Positions 42,499 through 52,687 of a stretch of DNA of 64,000 nucleotides are shown here, one piece after another. The stretch is from [Flavobacterium] thermophilum. Its GTDB lineage: Bacteria > Bacillota > Bacilli > Bacillales > Anoxybacillaceae. The notes beneath the pieces are model-generated. The model did not search any database and had not been told where the DNA came from. It saw nothing but the letters and a program-made list of their open reading frames with translations. The position numbers were made by a program, and so were the translations under genes. Location of the stretch: NCBI GenBank assembly GCA_900450595.1, contig UGGS01000002.1:558001-622000 (forward strand), written 5' to 3'. Each line of letters opens with the position of its first letter. Within the stretch, counting starts at the first letter, position 1.

Positions 42499-43266
42499 TT
42501 ACACATGCTCGCGAAACCAGCGCACCGTCTCCAAAAACGCTTCACGCGTCACTTTATGGCCGGCGTGCGGGTCGGCGATGAATTGCAGCCGGTCTTCGTT
42601 TCCTTCATAAAGTGGTTTAATTTGCTTGTAAAACTCATATGTATAAGCATACGGGACGACTTGGTCGGCTTTCCCGTGCCAGATGAACAGCGGCCGGCCG
42701 TCGAGTTTTTCCGGCTGCTTGGATAAATCGTAGCGGGCGAGCTTTTCTTTTTCGAGCGCAAGCAGCGTCGGCGGCAGCGGAATGTCGATTTGGCGCCGCT
42801 TTCCTTCTTCAATCATCTCATCAAAAAAGGCGCTGTAGTTCGGGCAGCCCATGAGCGCCACCGCCGCCCTCACCCACGGATAGACGGCGAGCGCGCCGAA
42901 CGTGACGATTCCGCCCATCGATGTCCCAGCGAGCCCAATCCGTTCTCGGTCAGCCAGCCCGCGGCTTACAAGGTCGTTTTTCATCTCCTCGATTTCGGTG
43001 ATCGTGCGCACAACAATGTCCCAAAACGACAGCTGCAATTTCCGTTCGCTCAAGCCTTCGTCCCGTTCACCGTGAAACAGCGCGTCGGGAAGCACAGCGC
43101 GGTAGCCCGCCTCGGCGAGCAAGTAGCCGAAATGCAAATTATGTTCTTTGGCGCTCGTAAAGCCGTGGATAAAGAAAATCAGCGGCAGCCGTTCGTCCCG
43201 CTTTTCCAGCTTGACAACGTGAAGAACCGGCACGCCGGCCAACTGTTCCTGTTCAATGATCACCAT
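42499..43266 (-). CDS. yitV: Alpha/beta hydrolase (YitV-like esterase)
   Basis: 255 residues from the ATG at 43266 behind aaaagggg. The oxyanion region F-F-I-H-G-F-T-S (about 31-38), the nucleophile G-T-S-M-G-G (about 114-119, Ser), an Asp in W-H-G-K-A-D-Q-V-V-P (about 193-202) and a His in D-P-H-A-G-H (about 231-236) make the triad. Matches the YitV group of esterases; substrate unknown. It is divergent from the HAD hydrolase gene, as yitU-yitV neighbours in B. subtilis. Confidence 0.88.
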   Translation of the reverse strand: MVIIEQEQLAGVPVLHVVKLEKRDERLPLIFFIHGFTSAKEHNLHFGYLLAEAGYRAVLPDALFHGERDEGLSERKLQLSFWDIVVRTITEIEEMKNDLVSRGLADRERIGLAGTSMGGIVTFGALAVYPWVRAAVALMGCPNYSAFFDEMIEEGKRRQIDIPLPPTLLALEKEKLARYDLSKQPEKLDGRPLFIWHGKADQVVPYAYTYEFYKQIKPLYEGNEDRLQFIADPHAGHKVTREAFLETVRWFREHV

Positions 43267-43382
43267 GGTTGCACAAACCCCTTTTCTTTTTCCATCGCTG
43301 TATAGTTTACCATATGGACAGCGATTTTGGAAAAGAGTTACACTATGTAGTGTAAAGAATAACGAGGGCAAAGGAGTCGGAC

Positions 43383-44189
43383 ATGAAGCCGTATTTAATC
43401 GCGTTGGATTTGGATGGAACGTTGCTCAAAGGGGATAAAACGATTTCTCCATTTACCAAAGACGTCATCCGCCGCGCCATCGACGCCGGCCATTTTGTTG
43501 TCATCGCCACCGGCCGCCCGTACCGGGCAAGCTCCATGTACTACGAAGAACTTGGCCTTGCAACGCCGATCGTCAATTTCAACGGCGCGTTTGTCCACCA
43601 TCCGCGCCAGCCGTCGTGGGGCATGCACCATTACCCGCTGCCGCTTGCGATCGTCAAAGACATTGTTGAAATCAGCGAATCCTATGGAATCAAGAATATG
43701 ATGGCCGAAGTGTTAGACGATGTCTATTTCCACCAACATGACGAGGTGTTGCTTGACATCGTCCGCCTTGGCAACCCGACCGTGGAAATCGGTGATTTGC
43801 GCCGCTCGCTCGGCAAAGATCCGACGAGCGTGCTCGTGTACACGGACGATGATCATATCGAGCGGATTCAATCACACTTAGCGAATGTGTACGCCAACGT
43901 CATCCACCAACGGCGCTGGAGCGAACCGTGGCATGTCATTGAAATCATCCGCCATGGCGTCCATAAGGCTGCAGGCTTAAAACAAGTCGCTGACTATTTC
44001 GGCATCCCAAGGGAGCGCGTCATTGCTTTTGGCGATGAAGACAACGACCTCGAGATGATCGACTGGGCCGGTCTCGGTGTTGCGATGGGCAACGCCATCG
44101 AACCGTTGAAAACCATTGCCGACGATGTGGCAAAAACCAATGAAGAAGACGGCGTCGGTGCATATTTGCAGGATTTGCTTCGTTTGTAG
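43383..44189 (+). CDS. yitU: Cof-type HAD hydrolase (YitU-like sugar phosphatase)
   Basis: 268 residues. HAD motif I A-L-D-L-D-G-T-L-L (about 7-15) with the nucleophile Asp, motif II A-T-G-R-P (about 41-45), Lys in H-K-A-A (about 197), and motif IV G-D-E-D-N-D-L-E-M (about 215-223). The inserted C2 cap fits the Cof/YitU group of FMN or sugar-phosphate phosphatases. The ATG follows aaaggagtcgg. A terminator lies at 44199-44224. Confidence 0.92.
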   Translation: MKPYLIALDLDGTLLKGDKTISPFTKDVIRRAIDAGHFVVIATGRPYRASSMYYEELGLATPIVNFNGAFVHHPRQPSWGMHHYPLPLAIVKDIVEISESYGIKNMMAEVLDDVYFHQHDEVLLDIVRLGNPTVEIGDLRRSLGKDPTSVLVYTDDDHIERIQSHLANVYANVIHQRRWSEPWHVIEIIRHGVHKAAGLKQVADYFGIPRERVIAFGDEDNDLEMIDWAGLGVAMGNAIEPLKTIADDVAKTNEEDGVGAYLQDLLRL

Positions 44190-44198
44190 TTTCCATCG

Positions 44199-44224
44199 CG
44201 GCGGCTTCCGAGCCGCCTTTTTTG
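44199..44224 (+). terminator. Terminator of the yitU-like gene
   Basis: ggcggctt-cc-gagccgcc with a six-T tail. The rest of 44225-44534 holds no gene I can support; a basic frame on the - strand there has no start signal. Confidence 0.8.
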
Positions 44225-44534
44225 ACGCCGTCCATTAAGGTGGATGAAAAAGCGCGTTTCTCCAAAATGTTCATGAACAGAAAAAAGAACTGTTTCGATG
44301 CTGCTCCGTTGGCGAACGCTTTGCTGGAGCGTTTTCCGCGTTCCATCACCAGCCTTATCTGCTTCCTACAATCTAAACGCTGGCTGATGCTTCTCTTTTC
44401 GCCTTGCTCCAACCGCCTTGCCGCTTTGTAGAGCGACTTGTGTTGTAACGAATTTCCTTACTACTGTTCCCCCCGTGCGGTTACACTATACGTGACGCAA
44501 CGCGCGTCTTCATATTTTAAAGGGGGAATCCGTC

Positions 44535-44687
44535 ATGGGCAAACGAAACAAATCGAAGCGTTTCGTCCAACAAAGCGTCGATGCGGTTGAACGGCATGAC
44601 AAGCGAATCCCTTATCATTTAACGTACGCCGAGGCGGAAGCGCGCAAAGCGGAAAAAGCGATGGAAACGTCGCTTGGAGGAGCGTAG
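44535..44687 (+). CDS. Small basic/acidic protein (50 residues)
   Basis: ATG at 44535 behind aaagggggaat. Sequence starts M-G-K-R-N-K-S-K-R-F-V and continues with an acidic-basic helix (A-E-A-E-A-R-K-A-E-K-A-M-E). It ends two bases before the next small gene, whose ribosome site lies in its end (ggaggagcg), so the two are coupled. No named family recognised; it resembles the short YfhD/YpzI-like proteins of Bacillaceae in style. Confidence 0.7.
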   Translation: MGKRNKSKRFVQQSVDAVERHDKRIPYHLTYAEAEARKAEKAMETSLGGA

Positions 44688-44689
44688 CG

Positions 44690-44890
44690 ATGGGCAACCG
44701 CCTGTTCCAAGAGGCGCGCAAAGCGGTCGCGCAGGCCAAACAAGCGGCTAACGGCGAAATCGACATGAACGTCGACCACGCCATTGCCATCGCCAAAAAC
44801 GCCTTGTCATCTGCCTATGCGCATTCCAACACGGCGGAAAAAGCGCAGTTGCGTCAATTTCAAGCCGAGCTTGATGAGCTCACCCACTAA
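44690..44890 (+). CDS. DUF3813-type small protein (YitR-like)
   Basis: 66 residues, all helical: M-G-N-R-L-F-Q-E-A-R-K-A-V-A-Q-A-K at the start and A-I-A-I-A-K-N-A-L-S-S-A-Y-A-H in the middle. I take it for the DUF3813 family. It lies between the HAD and DegV-type genes as part of a block matching yitR-yitS-yitU-yitV-yitW of B. subtilis in a rearranged order. A hairpin (ggctgcgg/ccgcagc, about 44893-44911) follows. Confidence 0.7.
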   Translation: MGNRLFQEARKAVAQAKQAANGEIDMNVDHAIAIAKNALSSAYAHSNTAEKAQLRQFQAELDELTH

Positions 44891-44985
44891 ACGGCTGCGG
44901 TCTTCCCGCAGCTGTTTCTTTCGCCCGCTCGAGATTTTCCATTGTATTCCGTCCGAAAAACCGCTACACTAAAAGAAGATAATGA

Positions 44986-45933
<948 letters not shown>

Positions 45934-45957
45934 CGCCTTTCCCGCCGGACAAAACAC

Positions 45958-45984
45958 GGGCGCCTGCACAACACAGGCGCCTGT
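45958..45984. terminator. Hairpin between DegV gene and fic remnant
   Basis: gggcgcctg-cacaaca-caggcgcct: a perfect 8-9-bp stem between two convergent genes; T-runs are weak. Confidence 0.6.
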
Positions 45985-45989
45985 CCTCA

Positions 45990-46467
45990 TCACCGAAGTT
46001 GATCAAGAAGGTTGTAGTAGTAGTACGTTTTGGACCGCATCCGGCCATCCGAGAAAATGAGTTGCTGTTCCTCAAACCGATTCAAATAGCGCCGAACCGT
46101 CGCTTCCGGCAAACCGGTCAACTCCGCCATCATGTTCGCGGTAAAAATCGGGTGCTGGAACATGACATTGACAACGGTTCGAATATTATGGCTGTTCACA
46201 AGCGCACTTGCCTTTTCCAAATCCTCTTCATACAAATCGTTTACTTTTTGAATCAATCGAACATTTTGTTTCGCTTGTAAATGGACGCATTGCAAGAAAA
46301 ACTGAATCCATTGCGTCCAGTCGCCTTTGTAGCGGGTATCATTCAAATAGCGGTAATACTTGTGCTTATCCCGTTCAAGCACATCGCTGACAAAAAAGAA
46401 AACGCATTTGATTCACGACATCTTCGCTAAGAGGAAGCTTGAAGGGGACAAACGGTTTTCGTTTCAT
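45990..46467 (-). pseudogene. Fic-domain protein with the catalytic core deleted
   Basis: The start (ATG 46467 behind taaagggga) reads M-K-R-K-P-F-V-P-F-K-L-P-L-S-E-D-V-V, the usual N-terminus of Fic proteins, and ends after about 30 codons. In another frame from about 46382, 130 residues match the C-terminal part of such Fic proteins (Y-Y-R-Y-L-N-D-T-R-Y-K-G-D-W-T-Q-W-I) with a winged-helix end. The central catalytic H-P-F-x-x-G-N-G-R region is absent. So the gene suffered an internal deletion plus frameshift. Confidence 0.8.
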
Positions 46468-46701
46468 TTTTCATTCCCCTTTACGAACATTTTAGATAAA
46501 AAATGATCGTTAAACACCTATATTTACCCTATTACAAACATTTATCTCTATTTTTGTACTTAATTATACTCTGAAGCGAACCATTTGTTAAGAAAAATTC
46601 TCCATTTATCTTTCCACAAACTACCTTCCCCTATTTCCATATAGTTCATTTCCATTTACCGCATACTAATGATGGACGATCGAAACAAGGGAGGGCTACC
46701 G

Positions 46702-46833
46702 ATGCCAAACACGAGCGACAACGACAAAAAAGCGCGCGACAACCAAGCGAAGCGCCATGAGAAAAACATGATGCGCGAGAAAAACCGCGAAGCCGGGAAG
46801 TTCGCGTATTCGAAGAAGACGGATCATTTGTGA
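46702..46833 (+). CDS. Small conserved basic protein (43 residues, DUF3941-like)
   Basis: ATG at 46702 behind agggagggctacc. The peptide is highly charged: S-D-N-D-K-K-A-R-D-N-Q-A-K-R-H-E-K-N and the end A-Y-S-K-K-T-D-H-L. I take it for the DUF3941 family of short Bacillaceae proteins. A good terminator follows. The 234-base AT-rich gap upstream (46468-46701) holds its promoter and nothing else I can name. Confidence 0.75.
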   Translation: MPNTSDNDKKARDNQAKRHEKNMMREKNREAGKFAYSKKTDHL

Positions 46834-46842
46834 GCAAAATGA

Positions 46843-46872
46843 CAAAAAAGGCGGCCGAAACACCGCCTTTTT
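46843..46872 (+). terminator. Terminator after the 43-residue gene
   Basis: aaaaaggcgg-ccgaaaca-ccgccttttt: perfect 10-bp stem with A and T flanks. Confidence 0.85.
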
Positions 46873-47034
46873 CACATTGTTCCCCTGCATCAAGTCCCGC
46901 TTTCAGCATGGTGCTACATGCCGGCCTCTTCCGGATAAAGGACGAAACTAACCTTCTTGCCCCTTTGATCATTGTTGTCTTTCCTCCCACCTTTTTCTAT
47001 AATGAAAGTACATCACACGCCCGGGAGGTCGCTT

Positions 47035-47526
47035 ATGTCCAAAGAAAGTTCGTTTGATATCGTATCCAAAGTCGATTTGTCGGAAGTGGCAAACGCCATC
47101 AACATCGCCATGAAAGAAATCAAGACGCGCTACGACTTCAAAGGAAGCAAAAGCGACATTTCGCTCGAGAAAGACGAGCTCGTTCTCATCTCCGACGACG
47201 AGTTTAAGCTTGAGCAGCTGAAAGATGTGCTCATCGGCAAGCTCATTAAGCGCGGGGTGGCGACGAAAAACATCCAATACGGCAAAATCGAGCCGGCATC
47301 AGGCGGCACGGTGCGCCAGCGCGCCAAGCTTGTCCAAGGGATCGACAAAGAAAACGCGAAAAAAATCACCACGATCATCAAAAACACCGGCTTGAAAGTG
47401 AAAAGCCAAGTGCAAGATGACCAAATTCGCGTCAGCGGCAAAAGCAAAGACGACTTGCAAAAGGTGATCGCCGCCATTCGCGAAGCCGATTTGCCGATTG
47501 ACGTGCAGTTTGTGAACTACCGCTGA
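47035..47526 (+). CDS. yajQ: YajQ family nucleotide-binding protein
   Basis: 163 residues from the ATG at 47035 behind cgggaggtcgc. The start [10 protein letters not shown] (about 5-14), R-Y-D-F-K-G-S-K (about 32-39) and the end V-Q-F-V-N-Y-R are strictly typical of YajQ (YitK in B. subtilis). Members bind cyclic di-GMP or nucleic acids in some bacteria. A terminator aaacaggca-gaagcgcgc-tgcctgtttttt lies at 47526-47557. Confidence 0.95.
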   Translation: MSKESSFDIVSKVDLSEVANAINIAMKEIKTRYDFKGSKSDISLEKDELVLISDDEFKLEQLKDVLIGKLIKRGVATKNIQYGKIEPASGGTVRQRAKLVQGIDKENAKKITTIIKNTGLKVKSQVQDDQIRVSGKSKDDLQKVIAAIREADLPIDVQFVNYR

Positions 47527-47557
47527 AACAGGCAGAAGCGCGCTGCCTGTTTTTTCA
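47526..47557 (+). terminator. Terminator of yajQ
   Basis: aaacaggcag and ctgcctgttt pair around a GC loop, followed by T. It touches the stop codon. Confidence 0.85.
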
Positions 47558-47595
47558 TAAATAGAAGAGTGATGTTTATAGGGGAGGAAGCAAGT

Positions 47596-49347
47596 GTGTC
47601 TGATTGGGGGATGATCGTTTCGTTTCTTCTCGGTTTTTCCTTCCAATGGGTAGCCAAAAAGTTAGAAAAATGGAACGCAGCCTTATACGGCCGCCTATTC
47701 GCTGCATTGATTGGAGCTGTTTGGGCATGGTGTGGTTTTGTTCAAGGCGGATTGCTGCAGTCTGTTTCGATGCTCGGCGCGTTTTGGCTCAGTTACGAAG
47801 TCATCCCGCTGCCGAAACGAAACCGCGTGCCAACATATGACATCATTGCCGAACTGCAAGCGAAAGGGGCAAAAGAAATTGTTGTTCCACGCGAAAAAAA
47901 GCGAGCGTTGCTTGACATCGGCTTCTCCGCCTTATTCATCGGCATCGCCATTCCTTATTTTTGGATTGGCTCTCCATCTCCCGTTGTGGAGCTGTTTCTC
48001 TTATACGGCTTTTTATCGATGGCGGCGGGACTTTTCAAACGCATGGCGCTTTTTCGTTCGCTCCACCTGTTTTATGACCAAAACGATCATGCGCTCTATC
48101 TCATCTCTTCCGTTGAGGCGAAGCGATATCCATTGGATCAGTGCGTTGACATCCAAGTGCATACAGCCCCCGATATTTTGCAGCTATTCCATCTGTTTCA
48201 CTTGTTCTCCCCTCATGCCGACTATACGGTCAACATGGGAAAAACGTGGAAGCTGTCGTTTGACGGGGAACGAGTGTATCTCAATCCTGGATCGCTGGCA
48301 TCAATGAACATCCTTCCAAAACCGTTGTCTTCGCAGAGAGAGATTCACATCCAGCCGTTTTATCATCCAAGCAATTGGAAGCGGCTGCTTGGAAAAGCGT
48401 ATTTCTCCGCGGCCGTCAAAGGGGTGGGGGCTTACGCCGCCCTTCTTGCCTTGCTGGCGTATTGGAAAATCGATTCCATCACCATGATCGCCGCCATTCT
48501 CTTTTTTTGGACAATTAACCTATTCATTTCTGATCGAGTTTTGAAAATTGCTCTCGATATGAAACCGGTCACGAATCCACCTATCCAGCACATCATTCGG
48601 ACCATTTGCGCACGGGCCGGCTTGCCCCATCTTGCAGTTTATACAACAGAGTCAAGCGACTACAACGGCTTTGCGGCAGGCCCTTACATCGGTCGATCGC
48701 TGATCGCCTTGACATCGGAAACGTTGAAACTTCCGCACGATGCGTTGGCAGGAGTCATCGCCCACGAAGCCGTCCATGTCAAAAAGCGGGACGTTTTAAC
48801 TGCGCAGCTGTTGCAGTTTGCCTTCATCATGGTGATTTCCTCCATCATCGCCGGCGTGTACGAAGCAGCCGCCCATTGGTTGGAAACACATCGCGCCGCA
48901 ACGTTTTTGATCGGTTGGACGCTCATCGTTCTATTGTATCCCGCTTTCCGTTCATGGCTTGTGCAGTGGATGGAAGTGCGCGCTGATCATCTCGGAGCGA
49001 CGCTGCTTGATGGCGGCAACGACCAGATGGCCAACGCCTTAGCCATTCTTTCAAAAAATCAAGACCAAGCCATCGAGCAAGCACATAGCTACCACATCGA
49101 TGCGAAGGAAAAAGACGATGAGGAGGAAGATGCATTTGCCGAGGACGGTTCTTTCACTTTCGAGAGAGAGGACTGGTTTTCACGCTTTTCCAAATTTCAA
49201 CTATCCCCCCATCCGCCGATGTATTGGCGCATTCATTCGCTCCGCACGACCGAAACCGGATGGAGCACGCAAAAACTTCGATTATGGTGGCGCGACTGTT
49301 GGCGCGAATCGCTTCCTGATTTTGTGAAAGAGTGGTTGCATATATAG
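47596..49347 (+). CDS. Membrane M48-family metallopeptidase
   Basis: 583 residues from a GTG at 47596 that follows ataggggaggaagcaa; two earlier ATG/GTG codons lack a ribosome site. Four N-terminal helices, a cytosolic part, then two helices and the zinc motif A-H-E-A-V-H-V-K-K-R-D (about 393-403), followed by two helices and the third ligand region M-E-V-R-A-D-H-L-G-A (about 467-476). This resembles HtpX/Ste24-type proteases of membrane quality control. An acidic stretch follows at about 508-518. The last codons lie in an inverted repeat that starts at 49342. Confidence 0.85.
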   Translation: MSDWGMIVSFLLGFSFQWVAKKLEKWNAALYGRLFAALIGAVWAWCGFVQGGLLQSVSMLGAFWLSYEVIPLPKRNRVPTYDIIAELQAKGAKEIVVPREKKRALLDIGFSALFIGIAIPYFWIGSPSPVVELFLLYGFLSMAAGLFKRMALFRSLHLFYDQNDHALYLISSVEAKRYPLDQCVDIQVHTAPDILQLFHLFHLFSPHADYTVNMGKTWKLSFDGERVYLNPGSLASMNILPKPLSSQREIHIQPFYHPSNWKRLLGKAYFSAAVKGVGAYAALLALLAYWKIDSITMIAAILFFWTINLFISDRVLKIALDMKPVTNPPIQHIIRTICARAGLPHLAVYTTESSDYNGFAAGPYIGRSLIALTSETLKLPHDALAGVIAHEAVHVKKRDVLTAQLLQFAFIMVISSIIAGVYEAAAHWLETHRAATFLIGWTLIVLLYPAFRSWLVQWMEVRADHLGATLLDGGNDQMANALAILSKNQDQAIEQAHSYHIDAKEKDDEEEDAFAEDGSFTFEREDWFSRFSKFQLSPHPPMYWRIHSLRTTETGWSTQKLRLWWRDCWRESLPDFVKEWLHI

Positions 49348-49484
49348 ATGCAATGAAATCGTTTCACATATCTTTGACGGAAGACCGAACAACAACCTGG
49401 AAGCGGCGTTGTTCGGCCACCCGACAGCCGGGTGCAATGACCAGCAAAAGCGATAAATGTTAAAGTTTTAGATTGCATCTATAT
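49342..49484. repeat. MITE-like 143-bp element with 13-bp terminal inverted repeats
   Basis: atatagatgcaat (49342-49354) and attgcatctatat (49472-49484) are perfect inverted repeats. Inside are two more stems: ccgaacaac...gttgttcgg (about 49387-49414) and cacccgacagccgggtg (about 49416-49432). The element supplies the M48 gene's stop codon. No coding sequence inside. Confidence 0.6.
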
Positions 49485-49665
49485 TATTATGATGAAATCC
49501 GCTACTGCCGCGCCCTGCCAAGCTTGGGGCGGACAAGCTCGGCAACAGTTTATTGCCGTTTTTGGAAAGAGGGGGTCTCTTCTTTTTTCTTCCCCTCCAT
49601 GCACCCCTTTCTCTAAATCGTCGGGCATCGTCCGCCCGCGAACACCTTTAAACAGGCAACCATCA

Positions 49666-49806
49666 TCAGACGCCAACCACCCTTCCGACCAGAACACCGG
49701 CAACAATGATCACCAATGTCGCCCCGACAATCGGTTCGACAAGGCGCATCGCTTCTCCTTCCCCGCCGAGGCGGCCGATCGCGGCAGCAACCAAAGCAAG
49801 ACTGAT
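49666..49806 (-). other. Possible small membrane protein or membrane-protein remnant
   Basis: A hydrophobic frame reads I-S-L-A-L-V-A-A-A-I-G-R-L then M-R-L-V-E-P-I-V-G-A-T-L-V-I-I-V-A-G-V-L-V-G-R. An aaggag sequence directly after the B3/4 stop is well placed before its ATC codon (49806), which is not a normal start; an internal ATG at 49749 behind gggaaggagaagcg gives 27 residues. Either a tiny membrane peptide, a gene whose start codon was lost, or a remnant. The remaining gap 49485-49665 shows no gene. Confidence 0.3.
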
Positions 49807-49816
49807 GAAGGGCTCC

Positions 49817-50526
49817 TTAATCTGTTATCGATATTTCCGAATGATGGGCATCCAATATGTGCATCTTCACCGTGCCGCCAAGATAGTGCCGTACCGAATA
49901 AGCCAGTTCCTCTAATGCTTGATGAAGCGCCTCATGCCTCGTATCATCAATCGATTCGATGCAAAGGAAGGCGTGCTTCGTCTGTTCGGTGAGCATCGTT
50001 CGTTGGGCTTCCCGCCAATTCCAACAGCGGCATATGGCTCCCACATCGTCTTTATATACGATTTCTCCTTCATACGGCGGGTCGTTTTCCTCGCCTCCCA
50101 ACGGGATGAACGGTTCATGACCATCCGCCAGCGCCAGCCGGATGTCGCCGACAAACGTGTCGATATCCTCCCCTCCGCATGGAAGCCCGTAACGCAATGA
50201 AACAGAATTATAAATATCCACAAGCGGGTTGATCGTTCGGATGTGCTGACCGTTTTTCACTCGTTTCAGCAGCGCTTCAACCGAACAACGCGCCCTTTTT
50301 TCGTTTTGAATCGCCGAAACGCCTCTCGCCAAACAACGATGACGGGGTTGCGGCTCAATTCTTCAAACTCCAGGAATTTCCGCGCCTCTTTCTCCGCCTC
50401 TCGCAGCATTTGTTCGTAAACGCTGGCATTCTTGATGCCGTTGTCAATCCCTTGGGCAACGACCACACCGATTTTGGCGTGGGGAAATATGGCCCAAACA
50501 TCGTCTTCAACAACAAAACGTGTCAT
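49817..50526 (-). pseudogene. B3/B4-domain (tRNA synthetase-like) protein, frameshifted
   Basis: Two frames join into one B3/4 protein: the first (ATG at 50526 or 50529 behind gaatggaggag) ends ...E-A-F-R-R-F-K-T-K-K-G, the second continues A-R-C-S-V-E-A-L-L-K-R-V then D-I-Y-N-S-V-S-L-R-Y-G-L-P-C-G-G-E-D, the usual core. One base is missing near 50296-50305 in a run of C/T (+ strand). The domain resembles the editing-type B3/4 domain of PheT. In the cell it may be dead, or the slip may be a sequencing error. It follows paiB directly. Confidence 0.8.
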
Positions 50527-50579
50527 CATCCACTCCTCCATTCTCTTACGGTTTTGAAGGGCTCGCCAAGGCGGAGATT

Positions 50580-51188
50580 TCACTGCTGTTGCTTTTTCAT
50601 CAGGGAAGCGATTCGCTTTTCGTTTTCAAATGGCATTTGCTCGAGCTGCTTGATGATCCTCTCTTGCCGATGTACAGAATGGTTTTGACTTAATTTGGCT
50701 TTTCCCTCTATTCGCTCGATATGGATTTTAAAAGCTTGAATTCCGCTTCTCATCTTGGAAAGCAACTTAGCATCGACCTCTGACAGCTGGTAACGGCTGT
50801 CCGGCGCTTCGTACTTTTCTACCATATCGTGCAGCGACCGCATGATTTCCCCTTCATCATGGATAAGCTCCACATTGCCATACACATGGACGACCACATA
50901 ATTCGATGTCGGCACTGCTTGGTTCGTTTCATACCAGGAAGGAGAAATATAACAATGCGGACCGTGGAAAATCGCCAAGACCGTCTGACGTTGAATGTCG
51001 TTCCATTGCGGATTAGAACGGGCAAAATGGCCGTACAAACACGCTTTCTCCCGATCGAGCAGCAGCGGCAAATGGGTAGCAAACAGCTCCCCTTGATGCA
51101 TCGACACCAAGGTGGCAAAACTGTTCTCCTTAATTACTTGATAGGCGACATCCACATCGTTGATGGCAAAATCCTTCGGAATATACAT
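50580..51188 (-). CDS. paiB: FMN-binding protein of the PaiB family
   Basis: 202 residues beginning M-Y-I-P-K-D-F, with [17 protein letters not shown] (about 25-41), [10 protein letters not shown] (about 53-62) and [13 protein letters not shown] (about 74-86), the PaiB hallmarks. PaiB binds flavin and in B. subtilis affects sporulation and degradative enzyme genes. It is divergent from a MocR-type regulator, which is its likely controller, and followed by the B3/4 gene with a few bases overlap. Confidence 0.92.
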   Translation of the reverse strand: MYIPKDFAINDVDVAYQVIKENSFATLVSMHQGELFATHLPLLLDREKACLYGHFARSNPQWNDIQRQTVLAIFHGPHCYISPSWYETNQAVPTSNYVVVHVYGNVELIHDEGEIMRSLHDMVEKYEAPDSRYQLSEVDAKLLSKMRSGIQAFKIHIERIEGKAKLSQNHSVHRQERIIKQLEQMPFENEKRIASLMKKQQQ

Positions 51189-51307
51189 TAAATCCCCCCT
51201 TCACTTTTTCCAACTTAACAATCGAATCTTTACGATGTATCATATAACTAAATTTGACATAGAAAAAGGGACAATAACAAAAAAATAAACATGTCAGAGG
51301 GATGGAC

Positions 51308-52687
51308 ATGAAAACGATCATTTTTGCTCTACATGACCGCTTGCCTAAATACAAACAAATCTACGAAAAGTTAAAATCGATGATTGAACAAGGCGACATC
51401 CAGGCGAATGAACCACTTCCCTCGATCCGTCAACTTGCTGAATCGTTGAATGTGAGCCGCAACACCACCTTAATGGCCTACGAACAGCTTGTTGCTGAAG
51501 GATATATTCGTGCGGAAAAACGAAAAGGGTATTTTGTCAATGAGGTGGAACCACTTTTCATTCCAAAAATCCAGGTTTCCTTGCGCCAATCGAAAAATAA
51601 ACCAACATCGACTGTTGTTGTCGATTTTCGTGCTGATGCAGTCGATGCTGCTCATTTCCCTCTTAAAGCATGGAGACGAATTTCGAATCAAGTCTTTACT
51701 TCAGCACACTGCTTTCGCTATGGAGACCCGTTCGGGGAATTATGTTTGCGCGAACAAATCTCTGTCTATCTTTTGGAATCCCGTGGAGTAAATGCAGAGC
51801 CAAATGCCATTATCATCGGGAGCAGCACTCAACAAATGCTCCTCTCTCTCGGTCATATTCTCAAAGAGGAATTCCAGAGCATCATCATCGAGGATCCCGG
51901 CTACGATGGTGCTAGGGAAGCGTTTCAGTTTCATCACTTCCGATTGGAGACAGTGCCCGTTTCCGAAACGAGCGTGGACCTTTCGTCACTGAGGGAGATG
52001 TCATCGCGGCTCATCTATGTCACCCCTTCGCATCAAAGCCCCATGGGAGTCAGCATGCCGATCCAGCAGCGATTCCTGCTCATCCAATGGGCCAACGAGG
52101 TGAATGGCTATATTATTGAGGATGATTATGACAGCGAATTTCGCTATACGCAAAAACCGTTTCCGGCTCTTGCCTCCATTGATTCGTCAAGAGTCATTTA
52201 TCTGGGCAATTTCTCAAAATCGTTTCTGCCTGGGATTCGCTTAAGTTACATGGTGTTGCCGCCGTCGCTTTTGGACCGTTATCAGCAGCGGTTTCGCCTT
52301 TTCGAGAGCACCGCGTCCATCCTCAGCCAATTGGCGATGGCCAAATTTATGGAGGAGGGGGAATGGGGCCGCCATATTAAACGCATGCGCCTCGTGTATA
52401 GACGAAAAATGGAGCACTTAACATCACTGCTGCGAAAAGCATTTGGAGATATGATCTCGATTATTGGCGAACAGTCCGGTTTATACGTGTTAATCAAAGT
52501 TCAGTCGGATTGTACAGAAGAACAGTTGCTTCAGCGCGCCCTATCGTGTGGGGTAAAAGTGTATCCCACTTCGCGCTATTTTGTGAACCAACAGCCGGAC
52601 CAACCCATGATCAAGATCGGTTTTAGCGGCTTGTCGCTCGAGGATATTGAGCTTGGAGTAAAACTGCTCAAAAAAGCATGGTGTTGA
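51308..52687 (+). CDS. MocR-type transcription regulator (GntR helix-turn-helix plus aminotransferase)
   Basis: 459 residues; ATG 51308 is better placed after agaggga than the ATG six bases upstream. GntR-type DNA-binding domain (about 12-75: L-P-S-I-R-Q-L-A-E-S-L-N-V-S-R-N-T-T) and a class I aminotransferase-like domain with D-D-Y-D-S-E-F-R-Y (about 275-283) and the PLP lysine in G-N-F-S-K-S-F-L-P-G (about 302-311). MocR proteins sense PLP or amines and often control a divergent gene, here paiB. Confidence 0.9.
   Translation: MKTIIFALHDRLPKYKQIYEKLKSMIEQGDIQANEPLPSIRQLAESLNVSRNTTLMAYEQLVAEGYIRAEKRKGYFVNEVEPLFIPKIQVSLRQSKNKPTSTVVVDFRADAVDAAHFPLKAWRRISNQVFTSAHCFRYGDPFGELCLREQISVYLLESRGVNAEPNAIIIGSSTQQMLLSLGHILKEEFQSIIIEDPGYDGAREAFQFHHFRLETVPVSETSVDLSSLREMSSRLIYVTPSHQSPMGVSMPIQQRFLLIQWANEVNGYIIEDDYDSEFRYTQKPFPALASIDSSRVIYLGNFSKSFLPGIRLSYMVLPPSLLDRYQQRFRLFESTASILSQLAMAKFMEEGEWGRHIKRMRLVYRRKMEHLTSLLRKAFGDMISIIGEQSGLYVLIKVQSDCTEEQLLQRALSCGVKVYPTSRYFVNQQPDQPMIKIGFSGLSLEDIELGVKLLKKAWC

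Noticed and set aside
44225-44534. Basic - strand frame that looks protein-like in part
   Set aside because: No start signal, no family match; probably antisense noise or a very old remnant.
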